Below the pieces are notes generated by a model. It did no database searches. It was not told the origin of the DNA and was given only the letters and a program-made list of their open reading frames with translations. The position numbers and the translations under genes are program-made. This document shows, one piece after another, positions 1-7,011 of a DNA stretch of 31,858 nucleotides (within the stretch, counting starts at the first letter, position 1; each line of letters begins with the position of its first letter). The DNA lies in contig JAKAXP010000004.1 in NCBI GenBank assembly GCA_021816545.1, forward strand, positions 1 to 31,858. Direction: 5' to 3'. This DNA comes from Bacteroidota bacterium (GTDB lineage Bacteria > Bacteroidota > Bacteroidia > Bacteroidales > VadinHA17).

Positions 1-891
1 AGTCCTGCGCACAAATGTATGGCCAATATGAGGTGTGCATCTGATTTCGGCTCTGACTGGGTTAACACGATGTCAGACCCCTGGGCAGAGGCTGAAGCAT
101 TCGGTACTATCCTTCTTTACCCTGAAAATGACCTCCCAAAGGTTCAGCGTCATGCAATTGAGGATATTACTGACGTTGAAAAGATGAAGGTGCTTCGTCC
201 GGAGGATCACAAAAGGATGAGACAGCGGTCAGAGGAGATTTCCATTTACAACAGGGAGACTGCAGGAAAGCTTTTCATCTGCGGATGGGTTGAAGGGCCG
301 CTGGCTGCGTGGTGTGACATAAGGGATATCAACCTGGCAATGACTGACCTGTATGAATATCCAGATAAGCTGCACAGGGCCCTTGATATAATTACAGAGA
401 GCGCCATAGCCTTCATCACACCTCAGGTAAGTGCCGGTGCTCACTGCATCGGAATAGGTGACTCTGTCTGTTCACTTATCTCGCCGGAGCTTTACACTGA
501 GTTCTGTTTTGAACGTGAGAAGGCGCTGGTAGACTACATTCATTCGCTGGGAGCCATGGCCAAGATCCATATCTGCGGAAATATTTCGGCAATACTTCCT
601 GAGGTACTCCGGACCGGTGCTGACATCGTGGACATTGACCACAGAACGGGTCCGGTAACAGATGCCCTGAAGCTTCTCCGACCTGGCCAGGTTTTTTCTG
701 GCAAAAGTGATCCGGTTTCAGTTGTTCAGGACGGTGACAGGGAGGTGATCCGCAGCAGCAGCACGGCTTTCTTCCGGGAAGCAGACGGCCGTGCAATACT
801 CTCGGCAGGATGTGAGGTAACCCCAGGAACACCTTCATCCAATCTGTTGTTTTTCTCGGAAATGGCCAAAGAGCTTTCGCCTGACAGGTGA
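1..891 (+). CDS. Uroporphyrinogen decarboxylase-superfamily (corrinoid methyltransferase-like) protein, 5' partial
   Basis: The reading frame is open to base 1, so the gene starts upstream. An ATG at 19 exists but the visible 290 residues are shorter than the usual 330-370 of the family, so I treat it as internal. Numbering from that ATG, His184-x-Cys186 (HICGN) and Cys265 (SAGCEVTPGTP) form the H-x-C...C zinc-ligand pattern of MtaA/CmuA-type methylcobalamin:thiol methyltransferases. The stretch GKSDPVSVV near residue 228 corresponds to the GNxDP segment of the superfamily. The zinc ligands favour a cytoplasmic corrinoid-dependent methyl transfer role over haem-pathway HemE, whose diagnostic N-terminus cannot be seen here. 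The methyl donor and acceptor are unknown. No corrinoid protein gene follows downstream; one could lie upstream, outside the window. Confidence 0.82.
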   Translation, partial: SPAHKCMANMRCASDFGSDWVNTMSDPWAEAEAFGTILLYPENDLPKVQRHAIEDITDVEKMKVLRPEDHKRMRQRSEEISIYNRETAGKLFICGWVEGPLAAWCDIRDINLAMTDLYEYPDKLHRALDIITESAIAFITPQVSAGAHCIGIGDSVCSLISPELYTEFCFEREKALVDYIHSLGAMAKIHICGNISAILPEVLRTGADIVDIDHRTGPVTDALKLLRPGQVFSGKSDPVSVVQDGDREVIRSSSTAFFREADGRAILSAGCEVTPGTPSSNLLFFSEMAKELSPDR

Positions 892-960
892 TATACAGCG
901 CTTTGTGAAACAATGACTAATGAATGGTCTAAGTCAGACATAAACTCATATTAAGTCATC

Positions 961-1848
961 ATGAAAAAAAACGTGGCACTGGTTCTCTCAAGCGGCGGAG
1001 CACGCGGTTTCGCACATATAGGTGCAATCAGGGTGCTGGAGGACCGTGGCTACAATATAACCTCGGTGGCAGGCACATCCATGGGTGCACTGGTTGGAGG
1101 CATTTACGCCTCTGGCAGGCTCAAGGAATTTGAAGAATGGGTCAGCTCGCTTGATGTGATGGAGGTGCTGAAACTCACTGACATAAGCCTGAGCAAAAAG
1201 GGACTTGTCAAGGGAGACAGGATCATTGAGAGGATGAAGGAGATAGTACATGACCGGGACATCGAGGAACTGTCTATACCATATTGCGCTGTGGCCACAG
1301 ACATAATCCGCGGACGTGAAAGAGTCTTCAGTTCAGGGAGCCTGTTCAACGCCATCAGGGCATCAATATCAATTCCTACTTTTTTTCAGCCCTTCCTGCT
1401 GGCAGGAGACTATTATGTAGACGGCGGACTCGTAAATCCCATCCCGATAAACAGGGTTAAAAGGATTGAAGGAGATCTGCTGGCAGTAGTCAATGTCAAT
1501 GCAGACATCCCGCACGTCTTGATTGAGCCGCATATAAAGGAACCAGTTGGAAAGGGATATCTCAAAATGATAAGGAATATAAATGCCCGTGCCGGGAAAC
1601 ACATTCCTCAACACAAAAAGGACGACATCGGCATATTCAACCTGAATAACCGGAGCATAAGCATCATGCTAAACCAGATCGCCTCCCTGACACTTATGGA
1701 CAGCCGGGTTGACATAATGGTCAGTGTTGCGAAGGATTCTTACGGCACCTATGATTTTTACAAGGCTGCGGAGATCATCAGGGAGGGAGAACGTGCTACA
1801 CTTCTTGCCCTTGACGGGTCGGTTCCTGACAATGATGCCGGCATTTGA
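961..1848 (+). CDS. Patatin-like phospholipase (RssA-type)
   Basis: 295-residue predicted serine lipid acyl hydrolase of the bacterial patatin family, using a Ser-Asp dyad. The oxyanion-hole glycine loop is SGGARG (residues 11-16). The nucleophile elbow is GTSMG with Ser40. The catalytic Asp154 lies in YVDGGLVNP. Length and motif spacing fit the short RssA/YchK-type cytoplasmic patatins; there is no signal peptide, and no C-terminal barrel as in PlpD-type proteins. The ATG at 961 places the glycine loop at the usual distance from the N-terminus. The substrate cannot be read from sequence. It stands about 70 bases after the methyltransferase-like gene and about 70 before the next, so operon membership is uncertain. 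Confidence 0.9.
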   Translation: MKKNVALVLSSGGARGFAHIGAIRVLEDRGYNITSVAGTSMGALVGGIYASGRLKEFEEWVSSLDVMEVLKLTDISLSKKGLVKGDRIIERMKEIVHDRDIEELSIPYCAVATDIIRGRERVFSSGSLFNAIRASISIPTFFQPFLLAGDYYVDGGLVNPIPINRVKRIEGDLLAVVNVNADIPHVLIEPHIKEPVGKGYLKMIRNINARAGKHIPQHKKDDIGIFNLNNRSISIMLNQIASLTLMDSRVDIMVSVAKDSYGTYDFYKAAEIIREGERATLLALDGSVPDNDAGI

Positions 1849-1888
1849 ATTTATTGTTAAAAAATGTAGATTTCCGGTAAAAGAGCAA

Positions 1889-1896
1889 TATCTTTG
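1889..1896 (+). promoter_or_regulatory. Bacteroidota -7 promoter element TATCTTTG
   Basis: Exact match to the TAnnTTTG consensus, 24 bases before the ATG at 1921. No clear -33 TTTG is seen at the expected distance. The box contains the TTG at 1894 that would otherwise extend the next gene, so it argues for the start at 1921. Confidence 0.45.
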
Positions 1897-1920
1897 ATTA
1901 TTGGTCTAAACTTGAACGAT

Positions 1921-2820
1921 ATGAAAAGATCTTTACTCTACCTGTGTATCGCACTGCTGACCACCGCACCGGGCCTTAACGGGCAGAAACCGATCAAGGT
2001 GCTTGAAGACAGCGTGCAGTTTGGCAATTATCTCTATCCTGGGTTTAATGTGACGATTCCTGAAGCCGGTTATGACAAGGTACTAAAGAACTGGATCAAG
2101 ACGCAGGAGTCAGGTACCAAATCGAAGGTGCAGACCGACAACGGTGAGATGACAATCTTCGGGGCAATCATCAAGGAAGTCTCTCCTTCTCCGGTGAACA
2201 TTTACAGCCGGCTGATGAATGAAGACACGCTTAGCAGGCTGATGGTCTCAATTGAACTTAAGAAAGACCAGTATGTGGAAGCTGCCGTTGGTGATATACA
2301 GCTGACCTCAGCAAGGAACTATCTCAAGGAGTTTGCAAAGGACCAGTACATTGACTTCGTCAAGGAGGAGCTTGCAGCGGAGGAGAAGATTCTCCGTGAC
2401 CTGAAACAGGAGCTTGGCAGCCTTGAAAACAGCAAGGCCCGGAGCCAGAAAACAGCAAAGAACAAGCGTAACACTGTAAATGACGAACAGGAGAAACTGC
2501 TAGTTAAACACAATGAGCTAAGCCTCCTCTCAAATGAGATCATCGGGAAAAACAATGAGATGATGGCTATGCCGGTTGGTGCCGGCCGTGATGCGATGGC
2601 AGCCCAGATCAAGGAACTTGAGAAGAGGCGCAAGCAGCTTCAGAATGAAATAGGTAAGTCAGAGAACAGGATTAACAAAGCCAGGTCAGACATAGATCAG
2701 GCAGACAGGGCAATACCACGGAACGAGAGCGAGCAGAATGTCATGAAATCAAAGATTGATGCCCAGCAGGCAGTGGTGCAGAAATTCATTGACAAACTAA
2801 ATACTGTCAAGCTCTACTGA
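1921..2820 (+). CDS. Secreted coiled-coil protein of unknown function
   Basis: 299 residues from the ATG at 1921. The N-terminus (MKRSLLYLCIALLTTAPG, then LNGQ) reads as a signal peptide. A globular portion of roughly 110 residues follows. From about residue 137 to the end the protein is rich in Lys, Glu, Gln and Asn with heptad-like spacing, consistent with a long coiled coil and probable periplasmic location. An in-frame TTG at 1894 would add nine residues but lies inside a predicted -7 promoter box and would bury the signal peptide, so I rejected it. I do not recognise a named family. The next gene also encodes a coiled-coil protein, but no functional link can be drawn from sequence alone. 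Confidence 0.8.
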   Translation: MKRSLLYLCIALLTTAPGLNGQKPIKVLEDSVQFGNYLYPGFNVTIPEAGYDKVLKNWIKTQESGTKSKVQTDNGEMTIFGAIIKEVSPSPVNIYSRLMNEDTLSRLMVSIELKKDQYVEAAVGDIQLTSARNYLKEFAKDQYIDFVKEELAAEEKILRDLKQELGSLENSKARSQKTAKNKRNTVNDEQEKLLVKHNELSLLSNEIIGKNNEMMAMPVGAGRDAMAAQIKELEKRRKQLQNEIGKSENRINKARSDIDQADRAIPRNESEQNVMKSKIDAQQAVVQKFIDKLNTVKLY

Positions 2821-2868
2821 ATTACTATACACGATCTAATTTTAATAACTTAATACTATAATACAATT

Positions 2869-3186
2869 ATGGAAGACCAGGAAAAGAAAGAATCTTACCA
2901 GCAGAAAATACAGGAACAGCTGGATGAATGGAGAGCTGATATTGACAGGCTGAAGGAAAGGGCAAAAAATGCCACGGCTGAAACAAAACTGAAGTACCAG
3001 GAGAATATCGACAGGCTTGAGCTCAAGATGGAAGAGGGCAGGTCAAAGCTAAAAGACCTGAAGGAATCAGGCGCAGATGCATGGGATGCCGTCAAGGAGG
3101 GTGCCGACTCCATCTGGGATACCATGAAGGCAACCTTTGCCGAGGTGAAAGAGCGTATGAAGGATAAGGACGAGGAGACTAAATAG
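2869..3186 (+). CDS. Small coiled-coil protein, sll1863 stress-response-like
   Basis: 105 residues, highly charged, with no signal peptide or membrane segment. It is almost wholly helical: an amphipathic first half (about residues 5-65) with heptad pattern, then an alanine/tryptophan-containing helix (DAWDAVKEGADSIWDTMKA). This architecture and the repeated DxWDxxK-type segments resemble small proteins annotated as sll1863 family stress-response proteins. That assignment is from memory of the family and is tentative. It starts 48 bases after the preceding gene in an A/T-rich spacer and is followed by the repeat element at 3187. Confidence 0.7.
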   Translation: MEDQEKKESYQQKIQEQLDEWRADIDRLKERAKNATAETKLKYQENIDRLELKMEEGRSKLKDLKESGADAWDAVKEGADSIWDTMKATFAEVKERMKDKDEETK

Positions 3187-3359
3187 TCGGCAGTACCAGT
3201 CGGCAGTTTGGGACTCCTGCGAAGAGGGAGGATCAATCCCACATCCGCCGGCTGGCGGATCGGGAAGGCAGTTTGGGACTCCTGCGAAGAGGGAGGATCA
3301 ATCCCACATCCGCCGGCTGGCGGATCGGGAAGGCAGTACCAGCCGGCAGTCGGAAGTAT
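3187..3359 (+). repeat. Intergenic modular repeat element, copy A (two tandem 65-bp units)
   Basis: Two adjacent 65-base units, 3202-3266 and 3267-3331, look identical base for base. They are flanked by near-identical 13-base direct repeats GGCAGTACCAGTC (3189-3201) and GGCAGTACCAGCC (3332-3344), with a further GGCAGTCGG at 3345-3353. The hexamer GGCAGT therefore recurs at 3189, 3202, 3267, 3332 and 3345, spacing 13-65-65-13. Each unit carries the inverted repeat ATCCGCCGGCTGGCGGAT (3243-3260 and 3308-3325), able to form a 7-bp stem with a GGCT loop. A diverged single-unit copy lies in inverted orientation at 10334-10420. The short open frames through it arise from the repetition and show no protein features. 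Confidence 0.9.
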
Positions 3360-3429
3360 GAAAAATGTTGCAGGAAGGCCTGCTCCCTGCGTATTATTAT
3401 AATTAACTTTAATTTTCAATTAACTGAAG

Positions 3430-3840
3430 ATGAGAAAAGTAGTTACAATTGGAATCGTAGTTCTTCTGATTGCGGCCGCTGTGATATTCTGGTGGCGTCA
3501 CTATTTTGTATTTGGCGAAGGGGTGAAGGCCGGAGACCTCAACTACCTCGTGCGGAAGGGTTACATCTTCAAGACCTGGGAAGGAAAACTTATCCAGACA
3601 GGTTTCAAGACTCCAACACCCGGGGCAATTCAAAGCAATGAGTTTGAATTCAGCATCACCAGTGACAGCCTTGCAAAAGTTCTTGAGAGGGCTAGCGGCA
3701 AGTTCGTCGAACTCCGGTATAAGGAATATATTGCACCTCTCCCATGGCGGGGAATGAGCAAATATGTGGTGATCGAAATACTGGATATTAAGGATTCGGA
3801 CCAGGAGAAACAGACCCTGATTCCGTATCAGGCTATCTGA
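3430..3840 (+). CDS. Conserved hypothetical single-span membrane protein
   Basis: 136 residues. An N-terminal hydrophobic helix (about residues 4-21, after MRK) is followed by the short aromatic stretch WWRHYFVF and then a soluble domain of about 110 residues, presumably periplasmic. The segment GEGVKAGDLNYLVRKGYIF followed by KTWEGKLIQ is characteristic of a small Bacteroidota family that I know only as uncharacterised. As I recall, some members carry misleading enzyme names such as 6-phosphogluconate dehydrogenase, and nothing here supports such an activity. It precedes the DUF4197 lipoprotein gene by 23 bases and is likely co-transcribed with it. Confidence 0.75.
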   Translation: MRKVVTIGIVVLLIAAAVIFWWRHYFVFGEGVKAGDLNYLVRKGYIFKTWEGKLIQTGFKTPTPGAIQSNEFEFSITSDSLAKVLERASGKFVELRYKEYIAPLPWRGMSKYVVIEILDIKDSDQEKQTLIPYQAI

Positions 3841-3863
3841 TAATTCTGAAACAGACAAACCTG

Positions 3864-4622
3864 ATGGCAAAAACCAGGATCACCCTAATGATTCTTGCAC
3901 TGCTGGTCCTGACCGGTTGTGCGGAACTGATGAAGACTCTTCAGACCGTGTCAGCGGTCACGCAGCTTACCGAGGCTGATATTGTCGGAGGCCTGAAGGA
4001 GGCACTGACTGTCGGAGCACGTAACGCAGCCGGAAGACTGGCCGCACAGGACGGATACTGGGGTGACCCCTCAGTCAGAATACCCCTCCCTGACGAAGCA
4101 AAGGTTATTGTTGACAATATCACGAAGATTCCCGGAGGTCAGCAACTCATTGACAATGTGATGCTGAGTATCAACCGGGCAGCGGAGGATGCTGCAAGGG
4201 AAGTAGCACCGATATTCATCAATTCCGTGACGCAAATGACGATCACAGACGGATACAACATCCTTCACGGAGCAGACAACGCTGCCACCGAATACCTGCG
4301 TCGAACCACCCGTAACGACCTGTACGCACTCTACAGGCCAAAAATCAGCGCTTCCACTTCAAAGGAGATTGTTGCCGGTGTCTCAGCGCAGGAGTCGTGG
4401 ACGACACTTACTGACAAGTGGAATACTGTTGCGAACAGTGTGGCCGGCAGGCTGGCTGGATTCAAGCCTGTCAACACAGATCTTGACGATTTCCTCACAG
4501 CCAGGGCTCTTGACGGTGTCTTTCTGAAGATTGAGGGAGAAGAACTTAAGATCAGGAAAGAGGTAAGTGCCAGAGTTACTCCTCTGCTCCAAAGAGTATT
4601 CGGGTCACTTGACCAGCAATGA
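3864..4622 (+). CDS. DUF4197 family lipoprotein
   Basis: 252 residues. The N-terminus is a lipoprotein signal (hydrophobic residues 6-16, lipobox LTGC with Cys19), so the mature protein should be membrane-anchored in the envelope. The body matches the DUF4197 pattern: a GLKEAL...GARNAAG segment after the signal, then GGQQLIDNVMLSINRAAEDAA, the ITDGYNILHGADNAATEYLRR region, and a C-terminal LDDFLTARALDGVFLKIEGEE motif. Biochemical function is unknown for the family. The stop overlaps an ATG at 4619, but the following gene more probably starts at 4700. Confidence 0.88.
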   Translation: MAKTRITLMILALLVLTGCAELMKTLQTVSAVTQLTEADIVGGLKEALTVGARNAAGRLAAQDGYWGDPSVRIPLPDEAKVIVDNITKIPGGQQLIDNVMLSINRAAEDAAREVAPIFINSVTQMTITDGYNILHGADNAATEYLRRTTRNDLYALYRPKISASTSKEIVAGVSAQESWTTLTDKWNTVANSVAGRLAGFKPVNTDLDDFLTARALDGVFLKIEGEELKIRKEVSARVTPLLQRVFGSLDQQ

Positions 4623-4699
4623 CCGTGGCAAACCCCTGTCAGACCGGGATTCTACATGATTGGTCCCTTTTTGTTATAATTGCAGAAAATATGATAGAA

Positions 4700-5611
4700 A
4701 TGAGAAAAAGTATTGTTGCATTCGCCGTGGCTGTAATTCTTGCAGGATACAGCCAGGGGCTGTTCAGCCAGGCACCTGACACAACACAGGGCTGGGACAA
4801 AAGCGGGGTGTTCTCCCTGAACATGTCGCAGGCAACCTTTACCAACTGGGCAGCCGGCGGACAGAACTCCGTGGCTCTGAACGGCCTTCTGAACTTCACT
4901 GCAAATTACAAAAAGGGTAAGTCAGCATGGGATAATGCCCTCACTGTGGGGTACGGCAAGATGATTCAGAAGGGCAATGACCTGGGGTGGGTAAAGACCG
5001 ATGACCGGATCGACTTTCAGTCGAAGTACGGTCACAAGGCTTCGGATAAATGGTTTTATACCGGCCTTATGAGCTTCAGGACCCAGATGGACAACGGATA
5101 CAACTACCCTGACACCGAAAACCGGATATCATCGCTTCTTGCACCTGCCTACCTCCTGTTCTCCCTTGGTATGGACTACAAACCGAACCCGCAGTTTTCT
5201 GTCTTCCTCTCCCCCCTCACATCCAAAAATACAATCGTTATGGATGACCAACTGTCGGCAATGGGAGCCTTCGGGGTTGATCCCGGAAAGAAGTTCAGGA
5301 CTGAACTCGGAGCATATGCAAATATTGCATACAAGAAAGACGAGATTGTGAAGAACGTCAACTTCCTGACCAAACTTGACCTTTTCACCAACTACCTGAA
5401 GAACCCCCAGAATATTGACATCAGCTGGGAGGCACTGCTGGTTCTGAAGGTAAACCAGTTCCTTTCAGCAACGGTGAATACTCACCTTATGTATGATGAC
5501 GACGTCCTAATAAAGGTTGGCGAGGGCAACGAAGGTGAACCTGTGATGGGAAAGCGTGCCCAGTTCAAGGAGGTGATTGGAGTAGGATTCACTTACAAGT
5601 TCATCAAATAG
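4700..5611 (+). CDS. DUF3078 family outer-membrane-type protein
   Basis: About 303 residues from the ATG at 4700. An ATG three codons upstream at 4691 is an equal alternative. The N-terminus (MRKSIVAFAVAVILAGYSQG) is a signal peptide. The mature part begins GWDKSGVFSLNMSQATFTNW followed by AAGGQNS, which is the DUF3078 signature. It then alternates aromatic and polar residues in strand-like blocks and ends in Phe-containing YKFIK, consistent with a small beta-barrel or beta-rich envelope protein. The frame extends up to an ATG at 4619, but those extra 27 residues are not signal-like and would bury the signal peptide. Function is unknown. Confidence 0.85.
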   Translation: MRKSIVAFAVAVILAGYSQGLFSQAPDTTQGWDKSGVFSLNMSQATFTNWAAGGQNSVALNGLLNFTANYKKGKSAWDNALTVGYGKMIQKGNDLGWVKTDDRIDFQSKYGHKASDKWFYTGLMSFRTQMDNGYNYPDTENRISSLLAPAYLLFSLGMDYKPNPQFSVFLSPLTSKNTIVMDDQLSAMGAFGVDPGKKFRTELGAYANIAYKKDEIVKNVNFLTKLDLFTNYLKNPQNIDISWEALLVLKVNQFLSATVNTHLMYDDDVLIKVGEGNEGEPVMGKRAQFKEVIGVGFTYKFIK

Positions 5612-5634
5612 GTTCATTCATTATAAGGGGGCTT

Positions 5635-6276
5635 ATGAAAAGAGTCGCAATTCTGGCAATGATTACACTGTTATCCGGGGCCGTTATGGGGCAGGCTCCT
5701 CAGGACATAAAACTGAACGCTCCTGACATGGAGAGGGGACTGACAATAATGAAAGCCTTTGAGAAGAGAGCGTCAGCCACCTCTTTCAGTTCAAAAGAGC
5801 TGTCACTTCAGGATCTTTCCGACCTGCTTTGGGCATCAAACGGCATCAACAGACCGGAGTCGGGCAAGAGGACTGCTCCCACTGCGGTCAACGCACAGGA
5901 TGTTGACATTTATGTTCTTCTGAAATCAGGTGCTTACCTGTATGACGCCAAAACGCACACATTAAAGGGCATTGCTGCCGGTGACAACCGGAAACTTGTA
6001 AGTGAAAGACAGACTAATTTTGCAAATGCACCTGCCATGCTTGTGCTGGTTTCCGAAATTTCCAGGTTCAGGGGTGATGACAATGCCCGTAAGCTGAGCT
6101 GGGCAGCCATGGATGCCGGTATAGTATCGCAGAACATCAGCCTTTTCTGCGCAGCGGCAGGGCTTGTCACACGTCCCAGGGCATCAATGGATACCGAAGG
6201 GCTGAAAAAACTTCTCAACCTCAACGCCAACCAGTATCCCCTGCTGAACAATCCGGTAGGTTATCCAAATGAATAA
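5635..6276 (+). CDS. Exported SagB-type nitroreductase-like protein
   Basis: 213 residues. A signal peptide (MKRVAILAMITLLSGAVMG, then QAPQ) precedes a nitroreductase/SagB-type FMN fold. The KRASATSFSS segment (about residues 44-53) corresponds to the FMN-contacting RRSxRxF block, though the second Arg is replaced by Thr. LSDLLWASNGINRPESGKRT followed by APTAVNAQDVDIYV, and the later MDAGIVSQNISLFCAAAGL, are typical of the family. Such oxidoreductases are normally cytoplasmic, so the predicted export is notable. The substrate is unknown. It lies 23 bases after the DUF3078 gene and 12 before upp, so a transcript across 4700-6909 is plausible, but upp may simply be carried along. Confidence 0.82.
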   Translation: MKRVAILAMITLLSGAVMGQAPQDIKLNAPDMERGLTIMKAFEKRASATSFSSKELSLQDLSDLLWASNGINRPESGKRTAPTAVNAQDVDIYVLLKSGAYLYDAKTHTLKGIAAGDNRKLVSERQTNFANAPAMLVLVSEISRFRGDDNARKLSWAAMDAGIVSQNISLFCAAAGLVTRPRASMDTEGLKKLLNLNANQYPLLNNPVGYPNE

Positions 6277-6288
6277 CCTTTACTGAAG

Positions 6289-6909
6289 ATGCTGAAGCTT
6301 ATAAATCATCCCCTGATTACCCACAAACTGTCGCTTATCAGGAGGAAAGAGACAGGAACACGAGATTTCCGGCAGAATATAAGCGAGATTGCGGGACTGA
6401 TGGCCTATGAGATCACCAGGGATCTGCCTCTGCGTGAGATTGTGATAGACACCCCGCTTTCTTCCTGTACCACGGCGGAGCTGTCACGAGAGATAATCCT
6501 CGTGCCGGTGCTACGTGCGGGACTCGGTATGGTTGACGGTATCACTTCCCTGATAACCACGGCCAGGGTGGGTCATATCGGGCTCGTGCGCGATCATGAG
6601 ACACTTGTGCCTACAGAATACTATGCAAAGTTTCCTGCTGACATCTCCGATGCTGTTGTAATGGTTCTTGACCCCATGCTTGCCACCGGAGGCAGCGCGA
6701 GTGCTGCAATAGACGCTGTTAAAAAGAGGGGTGCCAGGACCATCAGGCTGGTTTGCATCGTAGGGGCACCGGAAGGTGTTGCAAGGATGGAGAGGGAACA
6801 TCCGGAGGTGGATATTTACCTTGCAGCTCTCGACAGCCACCTGAATGAAAACGGATATATCGTCCCCGGCCTGGGTGATGCCGGCGACAGGCTGTTTGGG
6901 ACGGTCTGA
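6289..6909 (+). CDS. upp: Uracil phosphoribosyltransferase
   Basis: 206 residues, the normal length. Makes UMP from uracil and PRPP in pyrimidine salvage, in the cytoplasm. VPVLRAGLGMVDG (about 72-84) is the PRPP/uracil pocket segment. DPMLATGGS (128-136) is the PRPP-binding loop. NGYIVPGLGDAGDRLFGT at the C-terminus is the uracil-binding signature. All key blocks are intact. The following nucleoside permease gene, about 100 bases downstream with its own predicted -7 box, makes a functional salvage pair. Confidence 0.96.
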   Translation: MLKLINHPLITHKLSLIRRKETGTRDFRQNISEIAGLMAYEITRDLPLREIVIDTPLSSCTTAELSREIILVPVLRAGLGMVDGITSLITTARVGHIGLVRDHETLVPTEYYAKFPADISDAVVMVLDPMLATGGSASAAIDAVKKRGARTIRLVCIVGAPEGVARMEREHPEVDIYLAALDSHLNENGYIVPGLGDAGDRLFGTV

Positions 6910-6973
6910 CAGACGCAGGTAATCATTTTTTCAACAATTAATCATCCCCTCAACGCAGTATTCATTAGCTTGC

Positions 6974-6981
6974 TATATTCG
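6974..6981 (+). promoter_or_regulatory. Possible -7 promoter element TATATTCG upstream of nupG
   Basis: One mismatch to TAnnTTTG, 30 bases before the ATG at 7012. The identical octamer is found upstream of exbB at 16106. No convincing -33 element is visible. Confidence 0.35.
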
Positions 6982-7011
6982 CAGATTGACATTACCTAAC
7001 AAGAAACGGCT

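Noticed and set aside
476..913. Minus-strand open frame of 145 codons, and similar antisense frames at 20806-21357 and 12399-11809
   Set aside because: All lie opposite genes with strong family signatures and have arbitrary composition; they are shadows of the sense coding frame.
1894..1920. Upstream TTG start for the secreted coiled-coil gene
   Set aside because: It lies in a -7 promoter box and would displace the signal peptide from the N-terminus.
3187..3359. CRISPR array
   Set aside because: The repeat units are directly adjacent with no variable spacers, and only two units are present.
3208..3402. Open reading frames running through the tandem repeat (also 3273-3641)
   Set aside because: They exist only because the 65-bp unit lacks stops in that frame, begin at TTG, duplicate the same peptide, and the longer one overlaps the well-supported membrane protein gene in another frame.
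3430..3840. 6-phosphogluconate dehydrogenase annotation for the small membrane protein
   Set aside because: At 136 residues with a membrane anchor and no nucleotide-binding fold it cannot be that enzyme.
4619..4699. Upstream ATG start for the DUF3078 gene, overlapping the DUF4197 stop
   Set aside because: The extra residues are not conserved-looking and would bury a good signal peptide that begins at 4700.
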